Of a DNA stretch of 64,000 nt, positions 36,944-46,510 are shown one piece after another. Within the stretch, counting starts at the first letter, position 1; every line of letters starts with the position of its first letter. The position numbers were made by a program, and so were the translations under genes. Source of the DNA: an uncultured Pelagibacteraceae bacterium (lineage in GTDB: Bacteria > Pseudomonadota > Alphaproteobacteria > Pelagibacterales > AG-422-B15); NCBI GenBank assembly GCA_902526005.1, contig CABZIW010000001.1, positions 158,988 to 222,987 on the forward strand, written 5' to 3'. The notes beneath the pieces were generated by a model. That model was given only the letters and a program-made list of their open reading frames with translations, did not search any database and was not told where the DNA came from.

Positions 36944-37951
36944 TTAATTTGGTTCAGATATTTTAATTATTAATTTGCCCTCATTTTCACCAGAAAATAA
37001 TTTTTTTATTGCACTACCTGCATTTTCGATACCTGGAATGATATGATTTTTATATTTGATTTTATCCTCTTTAAGCCATTGAGCTATATCTTGATATGCC
37101 TCCATATATCTTTTGAAATAGTCAAAAACAATAAAGCCTTTTAGTTTTATTCTTTTTATAAGCAAATTTCCCCATGCTGGACCTGGTACAACTGACTCGG
37201 CATTGTATCCTGAAATAAGACCACAAAGGCTTATTCGACCGTTAATATTCATGCGAGTTAAGACTGCCTCAGTAATACTGCCACCTACATTTTCAAAATA
37301 TATGTCAATACCATCAGGACAGGTTTCTTTTAATTTTTGTCTAAGATTTTCAGACTTATAATTAATAGCAGAATCAATCCCCAATTCATCTACAAGCCAT
37401 TTACATTTTGTATCTGAGCCTGCAATCCCTATTACTCTACAGCCTTTAATTTTTCCTATTTGACATACAATTGATCCAACGGCGCCAGCTGCTGCAGAAA
37501 CAACTAAGGTTTCGCCAGGTTGTGGATCAGTAATATCAAGCAAACCAAAGTAAGCTGTAAGGCCAGTCATTCCTAAAATACTCATGTAACAATCAAGAGG
37601 AAAACCAGTTCCTTGAGGAATTTGCCTTACTCCTTTCCCATCACTTAAACAGTATTGCTGCCATCCACCCATACAGTTAACAATTTCACCTTTTTTAAAT
37701 TTTTCATTTTTACTCTCTTCGATTATGCCTATTGTACCACCTCTCATGGTGTCTCCAGTTTGCATCGCATCAACATAAGATTTTTGTCCACTCATCCACC
37801 CGCGGTTTGCAGGATCTAAAGAGAGATATATGTTTCTTATTAAAATTTGACTATCTAAAAGACTGGGAACTTCATTTTCCTCCAAAACTAAGTCCCCTTC
37901 GCTAATTTCACCAACTGGAAATTTTTTTAAAATCCATTGTTTATTTTTCAT
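36944..37951 (-). CDS. NADP-dependent zinc-free oxidoreductase (MDR/CurA-type)
   Basis: A 335-residue medium-chain reductase of the prostaglandin-reductase/CurA branch: RNIYLSLDPANRGWMS, the cofactor loop SAAAGAVGSIVCQIGKIKG and the ENVGG motif are present, and no catalytic zinc ligands are seen. Such enzymes reduce the double bond of enones. I chose the ATG at 37951, which has GGAG 6 nt upstream, rather than an in-frame TTG at 37963. Its start overlaps the end of the thioesterase gene, so the two are coupled. Confidence 0.87.
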   Translation of the reverse strand: MKNKQWILKKFPVGEISEGDLVLEENEVPSLLDSQILIRNIYLSLDPANRGWMSGQKSYVDAMQTGDTMRGGTIGIIEESKNEKFKKGEIVNCMGGWQQYCLSDGKGVRQIPQGTGFPLDCYMSILGMTGLTAYFGLLDITDPQPGETLVVSAAAGAVGSIVCQIGKIKGCRVIGIAGSDTKCKWLVDELGIDSAINYKSENLRQKLKETCPDGIDIYFENVGGSITEAVLTRMNINGRISLCGLISGYNAESVVPGPAWGNLLIKRIKLKGFIVFDYFKRYMEAYQDIAQWLKEDKIKYKNHIIPGIENAGSAIKKLFSGENEGKLIIKISEPN

Positions 37952-38402
37952 TATTATCTCCAATCATTTTTTTAAAATTTACCTGAGGCATATCAACACT
38001 TACACAAGTTGATGTTGAGGTAACAATAGTCCTATTGTTTTGCTCCAATCTACCCTCCAAGAATACAATATTTTTTCCAGATTTCACCACTCGCCCATAT
38101 CCAATAACTTTCCCCGGTTTAGTTGGATACAAAAAATTTGTTTTCAATTCTATTGTTGGTGGTCTTTTTTTGAAATGATTTTGAAATATAAAAGCTAATG
38201 CAGTTGCATCATCTACCATTCCACTAACAATACCTCCTTGGACGTCACCTGCAGGATTGCAATATTTTTTATCAATATCAAACTCAACTTTGATATTGCC
38301 AGCTGTGGTATCAACTTCAAGAACAGTCATATTAAAAAGATCGAATAATTTATTCTTATTAAACAGCTTGATGAGTTCAGCATCTGAGATTTTTTCAGTC
38401 AT
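37941..38402 (-). CDS. PaaI-type hotdog thioesterase
   Basis: A 153-residue hotdog-fold protein. The core runs from MTVLEVDTTAGNIKVEFDIDKKYCNPAGDVQGGIVSGMVDDATALA, with the PAGDVQGG loop typical of PaaI-like acyl-CoA thioesterases and a likely active-site Asp in the following helix. The acyl substrate is unknown. It lies 5 nt after the HIT gene and overlaps the oxidoreductase start. Confidence 0.87.
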   Translation of the reverse strand: MTEKISDAELIKLFNKNKLFDLFNMTVLEVDTTAGNIKVEFDIDKKYCNPAGDVQGGIVSGMVDDATALAFIFQNHFKKRPPTIELKTNFLYPTKPGKVIGYGRVVKSGKNIVFLEGRLEQNNRTIVTSTSTCVSVDMPQVNFKKMIGDNNEK

Positions 38403-38407
38403 ATTGA

Positions 38408-38797
38408 TTATTCGTATTCAGGTTTTTCAGGAAATACCATTGGTCCCAATGGTCTTCCTGCGAGTAAATGAAAGTGTAAGTGAGGTACTTCTTGATGTGC
38501 ATCCTTACCAGCATTTGCGATGAGCCTGTATCCTCCTCCTCCAGCTTTTTCACTTATACCCAACATATCTGCTACGTTTGAAATAGCCCGGTTGAAACCA
38601 ACTATTTCTTCGTCTGAAGCATTTGCACTAAAATCATTTATGTCTATGTATTCCCCTTTTGGAATTACTAAGGCATGTGAAGGTGCTTGCGGACGAATAT
38701 CTTTGAATGACAGGACATATTCATCCTCATAAATTTTATCACAAGGGATTTCACCTCTTAAAATCTTAGCAAAAATATTGTCCTTATCATATGACAT
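38408..38797 (-). CDS. HIT-family (HINT-like) hydrolase
   Basis: A 129-residue histidine-triad protein with the catalytic HLHFHLLAG near the C-terminus (HxHxH followed by hydrophobic residues) and the N-terminal IFAKILRGEIPCDKIYED. HINT proteins hydrolyse nucleoside phosphoramidates and adenylates. It overlaps hisE by 1 nt; the hisE-HIT pair is common in Alphaproteobacteria. Confidence 0.94.
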   Translation of the reverse strand: MSYDKDNIFAKILRGEIPCDKIYEDEYVLSFKDIRPQAPSHALVIPKGEYIDINDFSANASDEEIVGFNRAISNVADMLGISEKAGGGGYRLIANAGKDAHQEVPHLHFHLLAGRPLGPMVFPEKPEYE

Positions 38798-39108
38798 TAA
38801 TCTCTAAGTCCTGTTTTACCCTCTCTTTTTTCTAACTCTTCATAAACTTGATCAGGAGTAATATCAAATTTTTTCAACATGACTAACAAATGATAAATAA
38901 GATCTGCCGATTCATAAATTATTTGCTCTACATTATCTTCTTCAGCGGCCTCCACAGTTTCAAGTGACTCCTCTTTTAGCTTTTCTATACATTTACTTTT
39001 ACCTTCTGATATAAGTTTTGCCGTATAAGATTTTGAAGGGTCTTCATTAGCATGTGAAATAATTGTATCAAAGAGCCGAGCTAATACATCAACTTTTTTA
39101 CTGCTCAT
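38797..39108 (-). CDS. hisE: Phosphoribosyl-ATP pyrophosphatase
   Basis: Hydrolyses phosphoribosyl-ATP to phosphoribosyl-AMP, the second step of histidine synthesis. The 103-residue all-helical MazG-like protein has the metal-binding EEDNVEQIIYESADLIYHLLVML region (ExxE...D pattern) and KLISEGKSKCIEKLKEESLE. HisI is not fused and not in this window. It overlaps DUF1330 by 4 nt. Confidence 0.94.
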   Translation of the reverse strand: MSSKKVDVLARLFDTIISHANEDPSKSYTAKLISEGKSKCIEKLKEESLETVEAAEEDNVEQIIYESADLIYHLLVMLKKFDITPDQVYEELEKREGKTGLRD

Positions 39109-39392
39109 TCCACTCCCTCAACAATTGCAAAAATTCTATCCTTTTCGTCTCCCAAGATTTTTTTTGCATTTTGATATTCTTCTGAGTTATAAGCCTGTTT
39201 AGCTATTTCAATTGTCTCATACTCAACTATGACGTTTCTTTTAAACTCTTTACCTTCCATAGTTGTTTGCTCGCCACCCCGTACTAAAAATTTACCATTG
39301 TATTTTTTGACCACCTCAGTTGCATATTCTGCATATAATTTTTGCTTATCCGGATGTAACACATTGACTTTTACTACCCAATAACCTTTCAT
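39105..39392 (-). CDS. DUF1330-family protein
   Basis: A 95-residue dimeric alpha-beta barrel-type protein recognised by GYWVVKVNVLHPDKQKLYAEYATEV and the GGEQTTMEGKEFKRNVIVEYETIEIAKQAYNSEEYQ pattern. Function of the family is unknown. It is tightly placed inside the histidine operon, 2 nt after hisF and overlapping hisE by 4 nt, which suggests co-translation but not necessarily a histidine-related role. Confidence 0.9.
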   Translation of the reverse strand: MKGYWVVKVNVLHPDKQKLYAEYATEVVKKYNGKFLVRGGEQTTMEGKEFKRNVIVEYETIEIAKQAYNSEEYQNAKKILGDEKDRIFAIVEGVE

Positions 39393-39394
39393 AA

Positions 39395-40153
39395 TTAAAT
39401 CCTAACTGCTATATTTCGTTCAGCAAGATATGTTTTTACATCTTTAATACTATATTCTCCGAAATGAAAAATAGAGGCAGCTAATAGAGCACTAGCTCCC
39501 CCCTTTAATACTCCTTCAACAAAGTGCTCAAGGTTTCCAACGCCACCTGAAGCAATAACAGGAATATCAACAGCGGATGAGACAGTACTCAATAATTCAG
39601 TGTCAAATCCTATTTTTGTTCCATCTCTATCCATTGAGGTTAATAATATCTCACCAGCTCCTAAATTAGCTACTTCAATGCAATATTCTAATGCATCAAT
39701 ATCTGTGGACTTTCTTCCACCATGGGTAAATATATTCCAACTTTTATCTCCATTTTTTTTTGCATCTACTGCTATAACTATTGTTGAGGAACCATATTTC
39801 TTTGCCGCTTCTGCAACCATGTCAATGTTTTCAACTGCAGCTGTATTTATAGACACTTTATCTGCTCCATGGTGCAGCAAACGAGATATATCATCAATGG
39901 TCCTGACACCTCCACCTACAGTGAGTGGTATGAAACAATTTTCAGCAGTTTTTTTTACAACTTCAAAGAGGGTTTCTCTATCGTCACTTGATGCAGTTAT
40001 ATCTAGAAAGCATAGTTCATCAGCTCCCTCAGAATTATAGATTTTTGCTTGTTCAACAGGATCGCCAGCATCAATTAAGTCAACAAAATTGACACCTTTG
40101 ACAACTCTCCCTTGATCAACATCTAAACAGGGTATGATTCTTTTTTTAAGCAT
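39395..40153 (-). CDS. hisF: Imidazole glycerol phosphate synthase, cyclase subunit HisF
   Basis: Beta-alpha barrel that, with ammonia from HisH, forms imidazole glycerol phosphate and AICAR. The 252-residue protein has both catalytic Asp: Asp11 in [16 protein letters not shown] and the one in [10 protein letters not shown], plus [10 protein letters not shown] and [13 protein letters not shown] phosphate-binding loops. It lies 1 nt after hisA. Confidence 0.97.
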   Translation of the reverse strand: MLKKRIIPCLDVDQGRVVKGVNFVDLIDAGDPVEQAKIYNSEGADELCFLDITASSDDRETLFEVVKKTAENCFIPLTVGGGVRTIDDISRLLHHGADKVSINTAAVENIDMVAEAAKKYGSSTIVIAVDAKKNGDKSWNIFTHGGRKSTDIDALEYCIEVANLGAGEILLTSMDRDGTKIGFDTELLSTVSSAVDIPVIASGGVGNLEHFVEGVLKGGASALLAASIFHFGEYSIKDVKTYLAERNIAVRI

Positions 40154-40154
40154 T

Positions 40155-40877
40155 CTATCTAACTATCTTTAATGCCTCAGCAATATCAATATTTTTGTCA
40201 TAAATTGCTTTACCTACAATTACACCTTTTATTTGTGAGTAATTTTTTTTCTTTAGGTTAATAAGGTCCGAGATATTTGATACCCCACCTGATGCAACAC
40301 AGTCAATTTTTGTTTGGAACATTACATTTTCTAGCATTTCAAAGTTAATTCCTCGCTTCATACCATCCCTCATAACGTCAGTAATTATTATTGAGTTGAT
40401 TTTAAGATCTTCTATACTTTTTAAGAAATCAGAAATTTGTAAATCTTTTACATCTTTCCAACCTTTTGTAGCAATTTGGTTCTGCTTAATGTCGAGAGCA
40501 ATTGAAATTCTATTAGGATAATTGCAAACTGATTTCTCAAAAAAAGTTTTATTTTCAAACGCTGATGTTCCAATAATAACATTATTAATACCAATGTTAA
40601 TGAGTCTTTCAACTCTTTCTATATTTCTTACTCCGCCACCGAACTGAATCTTAAGATTTGTATTTTTTTTTATTTGCTCAATAGATTTAATATTTTCAAA
40701 ATTGCCCTTAAGCGCACCATCTAAGTCAACGCAATGCAAATATTCCACTCCAGTGTCTTCAAAAATTTTAGCCTGTTCTAACGGTGACTCATTGTATGTT
40801 GTAGATTGTTTAAAATCACCTTGTATTAATCTTACACATTTACCGTCTTTTAAATCAATTGCTGGAAATAAAATCAT
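40155..40877 (-). CDS. hisA: ProFAR isomerase HisA
   Basis: Amadori isomerase of histidine synthesis. With the ATG at 40877 (MILFPAIDL) the protein has 240 residues and catalytic Asp8; the ATG overlaps the hisH stop as ATGA, so this start is preferred to an in-frame GTG at 40889. The second catalytic Asp lies in [10 protein letters not shown], and the loops [10 protein letters not shown] and [10 protein letters not shown] bind phosphate. Confidence 0.96.
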   Translation of the reverse strand: MILFPAIDLKDGKCVRLIQGDFKQSTTYNESPLEQAKIFEDTGVEYLHCVDLDGALKGNFENIKSIEQIKKNTNLKIQFGGGVRNIERVERLINIGINNVIIGTSAFENKTFFEKSVCNYPNRISIALDIKQNQIATKGWKDVKDLQISDFLKSIEDLKINSIIITDVMRDGMKRGINFEMLENVMFQTKIDCVASGGVSNISDLINLKKKNYSQIKGVIVGKAIYDKNIDIAEALKIVR

Positions 40878-41512
40878 GAAGGTTCCCACTCGAGAAAGTT
40901 TGTAATTATTTGTTTTCCGTTATTATGACTTTTTTCTGGATGAAATTGTGTACCAAAAATATTTTCCTTGAGTACTGCTGCAGTAATTGGATTTGGATAT
41001 TTTGTAGTTGCAATACAATTTTCATTTTTGTGAGTTCTAAAGTAGAAACTGTGCACAAAATAAAAATCAGAATTTTGTGAAATATTATTCAATAATTCAT
41101 GATTGCGAAAAGTGACTTCATTCCATCCCATGTGTGGAATTTTATAATCAGCTGGAGTATCGATCTTGATTACTTCTCCGGGTATCCATCCAAAGCCCTC
41201 ACATTCACCAAATTCTAAAGATTTTTCTGCTAGTAATTGCATTCCAACACAAATGCCCATAAAAGCTTTTTTTTCTCCAATTACCACTTGTTCAAGGCTT
41301 TCAAATAGACCGTCTATTTTGTGAATTGCGTTCTTACAATCTTGAAAAGCTCCAACTCCAGGAAGAACTAATTTATCGGCGTTTAATATTTCAGATGGTG
41401 TGTTTGTAACAATAATTTCATATGGATTTTCTGAGTTATTGTTTACGGCTTCAAATGCCTTGTGTACTGAATGTAAATTTCCTGAGCCGTAGTTGATAAT
41501 TACTAACTTCAT
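40874..41512 (-). CDS. hisH: Imidazole glycerol phosphate synthase, glutaminase subunit HisH
   Basis: Class I glutamine amidotransferase that supplies ammonia to HisF. The 212-residue protein has the nucleophile elbow GICVGMQLL with the catalytic Cys and the QFHPEKS segment with the catalytic His and Glu. It overlaps bcp by 4 nt and hisA by 4 nt. Confidence 0.97.
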   Translation of the reverse strand: MKLVIINYGSGNLHSVHKAFEAVNNNSENPYEIIVTNTPSEILNADKLVLPGVGAFQDCKNAIHKIDGLFESLEQVVIGEKKAFMGICVGMQLLAEKSLEFGECEGFGWIPGEVIKIDTPADYKIPHMGWNEVTFRNHELLNNISQNSDFYFVHSFYFRTHKNENCIATTKYPNPITAAVLKENIFGTQFHPEKSHNNGKQIITNFLEWEPS

Positions 41513-41967
41513 TTATTCATTTGTTTAATAGTATCAATAACTTCCTCTACATGATTATTTACTTTCACTTTTCTCCAAACCTTTACGACCTTGCCATTCA
41601 TAATAAGAAATGTAGATCTATCTATACCCTTGTAAGTTCTGCCATACATACTTTTTTTAATCCATACACCAAATTTTTCACAGATTTTATCAGTCTCATC
41701 AGAAAGAAGATCAAATTTTAATTTGTATTTTTCAGCAAATTTATTTTGTTTTTGAACGGTATCTTTAGATATACCATAAACTCTTACCTTTAGATTGTTT
41801 AACTTTCGAAGATTGCTTTGGAAATCACAAGACTCTTTTGTACAACCTGGAGTATCTGCTTTAGGATAAAAATAAATTACCGTGTCCTCTTTTGTAGGAA
41901 ATTTAACTTCTTCATCTTTCTGATTTTTAAGTTTGAATGAAGGTAGTTTTTGGCCTTCTTTAATCAT
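41509..41967 (-). CDS. bcp: Thioredoxin-dependent peroxiredoxin Bcp
   Basis: Reduces hydroperoxides. The 152-residue protein has the peroxidatic Cys in PKADTPGCTKESCDFQ and a second Cys five residues later, the usual atypical 2-Cys resolving position. It sits between hisB (2 nt) and hisH (4 nt overlap), a place often held by a small unrelated gene in Alphaproteobacteria; presence of a peroxiredoxin there is unusual to me. Confidence 0.94.
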   Translation of the reverse strand: MIKEGQKLPSFKLKNQKDEEVKFPTKEDTVIYFYPKADTPGCTKESCDFQSNLRKLNNLKVRVYGISKDTVQKQNKFAEKYKLKFDLLSDETDKICEKFGVWIKKSMYGRTYKGIDRSTFLIMNGKVVKVWRKVKVNNHVEEVIDTIKQMNK

Positions 41968-41969
41968 TG

Positions 41970-42569
41970 TTAAAGTTGTCCTTTGGTAGAAGGAATGTTC
42001 ATTCCCTCTCGCTCGTTAATCGCAACAGCATTTCTTAAACTTCTTGCCAAAGCCTTAAAGCAAGATTCAATTATATGATGGTTGTTTTCTCCATAAATAT
42101 TTTCCACATGTAATGTTGTTCCACTTGCTTGTGCAAAAGCTTGGAACCATTCTTTAAATAATTCAGTATCAAAGTCACCTTGAGAAGATGTTATCTTTGG
42201 AGCACTAAATTTTACTTTCCAAATTAAATAAGGTCTATTTGATAGATCAAGTGCAACTCTTGATAATGTTTCATCCATGGGAATATATGAGTGCGCATAA
42301 CGTGTAATACCTTGTCGATTACCTAATGCTTTTGATAAACATTCGCCAATTGCAATGCCTGTATCCTCAGTTGTATGGTGATAATCAATGTGAGTATCTC
42401 CTGTTGCTTTTATCTTCATATCAATCAGTGAGTGCTTTGACAATTGTTCAAGCATGTGATCAAGAAATCCTATGCCAGTCTTGATATCGTACTTACCTGT
42501 TCCGTCGATATTAATATCGACAGAGATAGAGGTTTCTTTCGTGTCTCTTTTATACTCTGCTGTTCTCAT
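41970..42569 (-). CDS. hisB: Imidazoleglycerol-phosphate dehydratase
   Basis: Dehydrates imidazole glycerol phosphate to imidazole acetol phosphate. The 199-residue monofunctional enzyme has two manganese motifs: [14 protein letters not shown] with [14 protein letters not shown], and [18 protein letters not shown]. The phosphatase domain found in enteric HisB is absent, as expected. It is the first gene of the minus-strand his cluster and diverges from hslV. Confidence 0.97.
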   Translation of the reverse strand: MRTAEYKRDTKETSISVDINIDGTGKYDIKTGIGFLDHMLEQLSKHSLIDMKIKATGDTHIDYHHTTEDTGIAIGECLSKALGNRQGITRYAHSYIPMDETLSRVALDLSNRPYLIWKVKFSAPKITSSQGDFDTELFKEWFQAFAQASGTTLHVENIYGENNHHIIESCFKALARSLRNAVAINEREGMNIPSTKGQL

Positions 42570-42608
42570 AACAAAATCCAGTCGGTTTCTATCAATAAAT
42601 CACTGAAT

Positions 42609-42637
42609 TATCTATAAAAAATGTAATTTTTAGTGAA
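42609..42637 (-). promoter_or_regulatory. Putative sigma70-type promoter of the his operon
   Basis: On the minus strand TTCACT (42637-42632) and TAGATA (42614-42609) are 17 nt apart, upstream of hisB. Start would be near 42602, giving a leader of about 33 nt. It lies back to back with the hslV promoter candidate. Based on sequence only. Confidence 0.35.
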
Positions 42638-42646
42638 AAGTCAGGG

Positions 42647-42676
42647 CTTGAAGTTAATAAATAAATAGCCACATAA
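42647..42676 (+). promoter_or_regulatory. Putative heat-shock (sigma32/RpoH) promoter of hslVU
   Basis: CTTGAA at 42647-42652 is an exact -35 core for RpoH promoters; CCACATAA at 42669-42676 resembles the CCCATnT -10, at 16-nt spacing. Transcription would begin within a few bases of the hslV ATG (42685), where no ribosome-binding site is visible, so the message may be leaderless. Confidence 0.55.
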
Positions 42677-42684
42677 CACTCAGC

Positions 42685-43236
42685 ATGGAAAATCAACAAA
42701 GTCAATCATGGCACGGCACAACTATTATTAGTGTAAGAAAAGGCAATCAGGTTGTTGTCGCGGGAGACGGACAAGTTAGTCTTGGAAATACAGTTATAAA
42801 AGGCACTGCCCAAAAAGTTAGAAAAATAGGTGATGGTAGTGTTATCGTTGGCTTTGCCGGAGCAACTGCGGATGCATTTACTTTATTTGAGAGACTGGAA
42901 GCGAAACTAGAAAAGCATCCTAAACAGCTTACCAGAGCATGTGTTGAACTGGCGAAAGATTGGCGTACCGACAAATATTTAAGGCGCCTAGAAGCACTTC
43001 TTACAGTTGCAGACTCTTCTACATCACTTCTAATTACTGGAATGGGTGATGTGTTAGACCCTGAAGGGTCACTTATTGGAATTGGTAGCGGTGGTAATTA
43101 TGCACTATCCGCTGCTAAAGCGCTGATTGATACTGATCTTACCGCTGAAGAAATTGCTTTAAAGTCACTAAAAATTGCTGGCGAAATTTGTGTTTTCACA
43201 AACAGCAATGTTACACTTGAAAAAATTGAGTATTAG
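42685..43236 (+). CDS. hslV: ATP-dependent protease subunit HslV
   Basis: Proteasome-like peptidase of the HslVU complex. The 183-residue protein begins [20 protein letters not shown]; the catalytic Thr follows WHG, so the first residues would be removed as a propeptide. The segments [18 protein letters not shown] and [15 protein letters not shown] are typical. hslU follows after 3 nt. Confidence 0.97.
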   Translation: MENQQSQSWHGTTIISVRKGNQVVVAGDGQVSLGNTVIKGTAQKVRKIGDGSVIVGFAGATADAFTLFERLEAKLEKHPKQLTRACVELAKDWRTDKYLRRLEALLTVADSSTSLLITGMGDVLDPEGSLIGIGSGGNYALSAAKALIDTDLTAEEIALKSLKIAGEICVFTNSNVTLEKIEY

Positions 43237-43239
43237 ATA

Positions 43240-44544
43240 ATGCAAGCATTTTCACCAAGGGAAATTGTTTCCGAACTTGATAGATATATTATTGGCCAAG
43301 ATGATGCAAAAAAATCTGTAGCCATAGCATTAAGGAATCGTTGGCGACGTCAGCAATTACCAGAGGATATGAGAGAAGAGGTTCTTCCAAAAAATATTTT
43401 AATGATTGGTCCTACTGGAATTGGTAAAACTGAAATTTCTAGAAGGCTCTCAAAATTAGCACAAGCACCGTTTATAAAAGTTGAAGCAACAAAGTTTACA
43501 GAAGTTGGGTATGTAGGTAGAGATGTGGAATCTATTGTTCGTGATTTGATTGAAATAGCAATTACAATGGTTCGTGAAATAAAGAGAAAAGAAGTAAAGG
43601 CAAAAGCACAATTAGCTGCTGAAGAACGTGTGTTAGACGCTTTAGTTGGACCAGGTTCAGGGCCTGCTACAAGAGAAAGTTTCAGAAAAAAACTTAGAAA
43701 TAATGAACTCAATGAAAAAGAAATTGAAATAGCTGTTCAAGATACAGGATCATTTCCAACAATTGACCTTCAAGGTGGACAGGGTGCTGGTATAGGAATG
43801 ATAAATCTAAACGACATGCTTGGTAAAGCTATGGGACCAAAAACTAAAAAGAAGAAAACAACAGTTGCCGACTCTTATGAGATTTTGGTTAATGAGGAGT
43901 CAGATAAATTAATTGATACTGATCACATTGTGAATGAGGCAAAAAAAGCTGTCGAAGACAATGGCATTGTATTTATTGATGAAATAGACAAAGTTTGCGC
44001 AAGAAGTGAAAGGGTTGGTGGTGATGTTTCAAGGGAAGGTGTTCAAAGAGATTTGTTACCTTTAATTGAGGGAACAACAGTTAATACTAAACACGGAACA
44101 ATCAAAACTGATCACATACTTTTTATAGCTTCTGGAGCCTTTCAACTGTCAAAACCATCTGATCTATTGCCAGAATTACAGGGCAGATTGCCAATAAGGG
44201 TCAATCTCAAAGCACTTTCACAAGAGGACTTTAAACGTATCCTAACAGAACCCAAATATAGCTTGATAAAACAGTATGAGGCACTGATGGGTACTGAAGA
44301 TGTAAAAATCAGTTTCAGCGAGGACGGAATAGATGCAATTGCAACCTTAGCTGTGGATATAAACTCAACTATTGAAAATATTGGTGCTCGCCGTTTGCAT
44401 ACCATTCTTGAGAGAGTATTAGAAGATATTAGTTTCTCAGCGGCCGATAAAGGTGGAGAAAAAATTACAATTGATGCAAACTACGTTAAAGATAATGTGA
44501 ATGAGTTATCTAAAGATACTGATCTTTCTAAATTCATTCTCTAA
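43240..44544 (+). CDS. hslU: ATPase subunit HslU
   Basis: AAA+ unfoldase that feeds substrates to HslV. The 434-residue protein has Walker [10 protein letters not shown], Walker B FIDEIDK, the pore motif GYVGRDVE, an intermediate I-domain (about 110-215) and the C-terminal tail LSKFIL that docks in HslV. All key motifs are intact. The gene order hslV-hslU next to his genes is class-typical. Confidence 0.98.
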   Translation: MQAFSPREIVSELDRYIIGQDDAKKSVAIALRNRWRRQQLPEDMREEVLPKNILMIGPTGIGKTEISRRLSKLAQAPFIKVEATKFTEVGYVGRDVESIVRDLIEIAITMVREIKRKEVKAKAQLAAEERVLDALVGPGSGPATRESFRKKLRNNELNEKEIEIAVQDTGSFPTIDLQGGQGAGIGMINLNDMLGKAMGPKTKKKKTTVADSYEILVNEESDKLIDTDHIVNEAKKAVEDNGIVFIDEIDKVCARSERVGGDVSREGVQRDLLPLIEGTTVNTKHGTIKTDHILFIASGAFQLSKPSDLLPELQGRLPIRVNLKALSQEDFKRILTEPKYSLIKQYEALMGTEDVKISFSEDGIDAIATLAVDINSTIENIGARRLHTILERVLEDISFSAADKGGEKITIDANYVKDNVNELSKDTDLSKFIL

Positions 44545-44549
44545 TTTTT

Positions 44550-44978
44550 ATGTCACTAAAAACAAAAAAGACTCATTTAAATAAGATAAAGGTTCGTTAC
44601 TCAGAAGTTGATTGTCAGAGAATAGTTTATAATTCACATTATTTGACATATTTTGACATTTCTCTCAGTGAGATGCTCGAAGACTGTTTCGATCAGGATG
44701 AATATGTGAAACAGACTAATAACGATTTTCACACAGTTGGTGTGCAAATGAATTTTAAAAGTCCTGCAAGATTAAATGATCATCTCGAAGTTTACACAGG
44801 GATAAAAAAACTTGGAAACTCGAGTATGACATTTACACAAGAAATTTATAGATCTGGATCTGATGAAATTATAAATGAAGCAGTTATTACTTGGGTTAAC
44901 ACAGACCAAAAAAGTATGAAGTCCTCTAAAATTCCAGATAATATAAAAGAAAAGTTAAAAAGGTATTTGATAGATTAA
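44550..44978 (+). CDS. 4HBT/YbgC-type acyl-CoA thioesterase
   Basis: A 142-residue hotdog protein. The catalytic region VRYSEVDCQRIVYNSHYLTYFDISLSEML matches the 4HBT signature Y.(D/E).D..G.vyn..Yl.yf; Asp in the EVD position is the likely catalytic acid. It follows hslU by 5 nt, in a place where relatives often carry smr or mltA. Substrate unknown. Its stop interlocks with the facing gene as TTAA. Confidence 0.87.
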   Translation: MSLKTKKTHLNKIKVRYSEVDCQRIVYNSHYLTYFDISLSEMLEDCFDQDEYVKQTNNDFHTVGVQMNFKSPARLNDHLEVYTGIKKLGNSSMTFTQEIYRSGSDEIINEAVITWVNTDQKSMKSSKIPDNIKEKLKRYLID

Positions 44979-45589
44979 TCAGAGGTCGCCGTTAATAACC
45001 AATTAGAAGTTTTTTTATCTTTTATTTTTTCAAAAGTCCAAACATCTGTAATTTTTTGCACCTGATTAAGACTGCCTGAAATTACTTCATCTTTACTGTT
45101 TTTAATACATGTAATCATTTCAGAAATAAATCTCACTGTTACTTCCATAGGATTTTTTTTCAGGTCTTTGTGAACAATTTCAGATTTTTCTATACCTATA
45201 AAATTAAATTCTACAGTTTCATTTTTACTATTTCGTTCATCTATTACTGACGTAAAGCTATTTAATACTTCATTAGATAGCAAAGGCTTAAGGGCATCTT
45301 TATTGCCATTTTCAAAATTTGTGACGATCGTTTCATATGCATTTGATGCGCCGCGTAAAAAATCATCTTTATCAAACCAACCATCTTCTCTTGAACCTGA
45401 AGCAACTTTTGGTTCGATAGTTACAATTTTTTCTTCTGAGGATTGTTGAGGAGTTTCATAGTTATATGAAGTTTTATCTGTTTTTTCATGGCCAGTACGC
45501 CTTCCAAGTACACTTCTAAGGCGCAAAAGAACTATTCCTGCTATTATTGCGAGGATTAGGATGTCAATATATTGAAAGGCTTCACTCAT
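44975..45589 (-). CDS. Tim44-like (TimA) inner-membrane protein
   Basis: The 204-residue protein has an N-terminal membrane anchor (YIDILILAIIAGIVLLRL), a charged linker and a C-terminal Tim44-like domain (FLRGASNAYETIVTNFENGNKDALKPLLSNEVLNSF...). Bacterial TimA is related to mitochondrial Tim44 and is consistently divergent to fxsA-secB in Alphaproteobacteria. Its exact role is not established; envelope protein handling is inferred from context. Confidence 0.9.
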   Translation of the reverse strand: MSEAFQYIDILILAIIAGIVLLRLRSVLGRRTGHEKTDKTSYNYETPQQSSEEKIVTIEPKVASGSREDGWFDKDDFLRGASNAYETIVTNFENGNKDALKPLLSNEVLNSFTSVIDERNSKNETVEFNFIGIEKSEIVHKDLKKNPMEVTVRFISEMITCIKNSKDEVISGSLNQVQKITDVWTFEKIKDKKTSNWLLTATSD

Positions 45590-45656
45590 ATAGTTAAATA
45601 TTATAGAGTCCTTATTTAGGTATTTAAACTAAACTTTCAACAATTACTTACTTATT

Positions 45657-46085
45657 TTGTTTTTATTTATCGCACTTTTTATACTGATCCCAATCATTGA
45701 AATTAGTTTATTTATTGAAATTGGGAGCATTATTGGATCGTTCTACACCATAATGCTTATATTCATCACTGCAATTGTGGGTGTATTTTTTGTCCGTCAA
45801 CAAGGGATAAGCACATTTCAAAAGTTAACATCTCAATTGCAAAATTTAGAAACACCTGTTCAAACGATGTTTGAGGGGCTAGTCATTCTTGTCTCTGGTA
45901 TTCTTTTAATTACTCCTGGGTTTTTCACTGATGCTGTAGGTTTTCTGGGATTGATACCATTCTCGAGAATAATTTTCATAAAGTTGGTAGCAAGTTACAT
46001 TCTTTCTAGATATGGTAAGCGAAATAATCAAAATGAAAATACCATTGAAGGTGAATTCATTGATATTGATGAAGAGGAAAAATAA
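45657..46085 (+). CDS. fxsA: FxsA family membrane protein
   Basis: A 142-residue inner-membrane protein with three to four hydrophobic segments: LFIALFILIPIIEISLFIEIG, the second around TIMLIFITAIVGVFFVRQQG, and the third GLVILVSGILLITPGFFTDAVGFL. The last matches the conserved FxsA loop LLITPGFFTD. In E. coli FxsA relieves phage T7 exclusion by the F plasmid; its normal function is unclear. The start is a TTG at 45657 with no evident ribosome-binding site; no ATG is available before the first membrane segment. secB follows after 2 nt. Confidence 0.88.
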   Translation: MFLFIALFILIPIIEISLFIEIGSIIGSFYTIMLIFITAIVGVFFVRQQGISTFQKLTSQLQNLETPVQTMFEGLVILVSGILLITPGFFTDAVGFLGLIPFSRIIFIKLVASYILSRYGKRNNQNENTIEGEFIDIDEEEK

Positions 46086-46087
46086 TA

Positions 46088-46510
46088 GTGGATGTAAAAA
46101 CAAAAATTATCACACAATTTGTTAGAGACTTATCATTTGAAAATCCTAATGGACCAGGATCATTTCAACCAGGTAGCGATCGACCCAATATTAATGCAAA
46201 TGTTGATGTCAAAGCACAAAATAGAAAAGATACCAATATTTATGAAGTCGAGCTGAACGTGAGTGTAAATGCTTCACGCGCGGATCAGAGTTTGTACATT
46301 GTAGACCTAAAGTACGTTGGAATATTTGAAATTGAAAATCTTACTGACGATGTTAAGGAAGCTTACTTACTAGTAGAATGTCCGCGACAACTTTTTCCAT
46401 TTGCAAGAAGAATTATTTACGACTTACATGCTGATGGAGCTCTACCACCACTTATGTTAGACCCTGTGAACTTTGCTGAACTTTATAAAAAGAAAACAAG
46501 TAATAATTAA
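46088..46510 (+). CDS. secB: Protein-export chaperone SecB
   Basis: Tetrameric chaperone that keeps precursors unfolded for SecA. The 140-residue protein has the family segments QFVRDLSFENPNGPGSF, the beta-sheet core EVELNVSVNAS and ECPRQLFPFARRIIYDLHADGALPPLMLDPVNF. It starts with GTG (46088), preceded by AGGA. Possible clients here include the barrel and secreted protein at 54-56 kb. Its stop interlocks with that of the facing NUDIX gene as TTAA. Confidence 0.96.
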   Translation: MDVKTKIITQFVRDLSFENPNGPGSFQPGSDRPNINANVDVKAQNRKDTNIYEVELNVSVNASRADQSLYIVDLKYVGIFEIENLTDDVKEAYLLVECPRQLFPFARRIIYDLHADGALPPLMLDPVNFAELYKKKTSNN

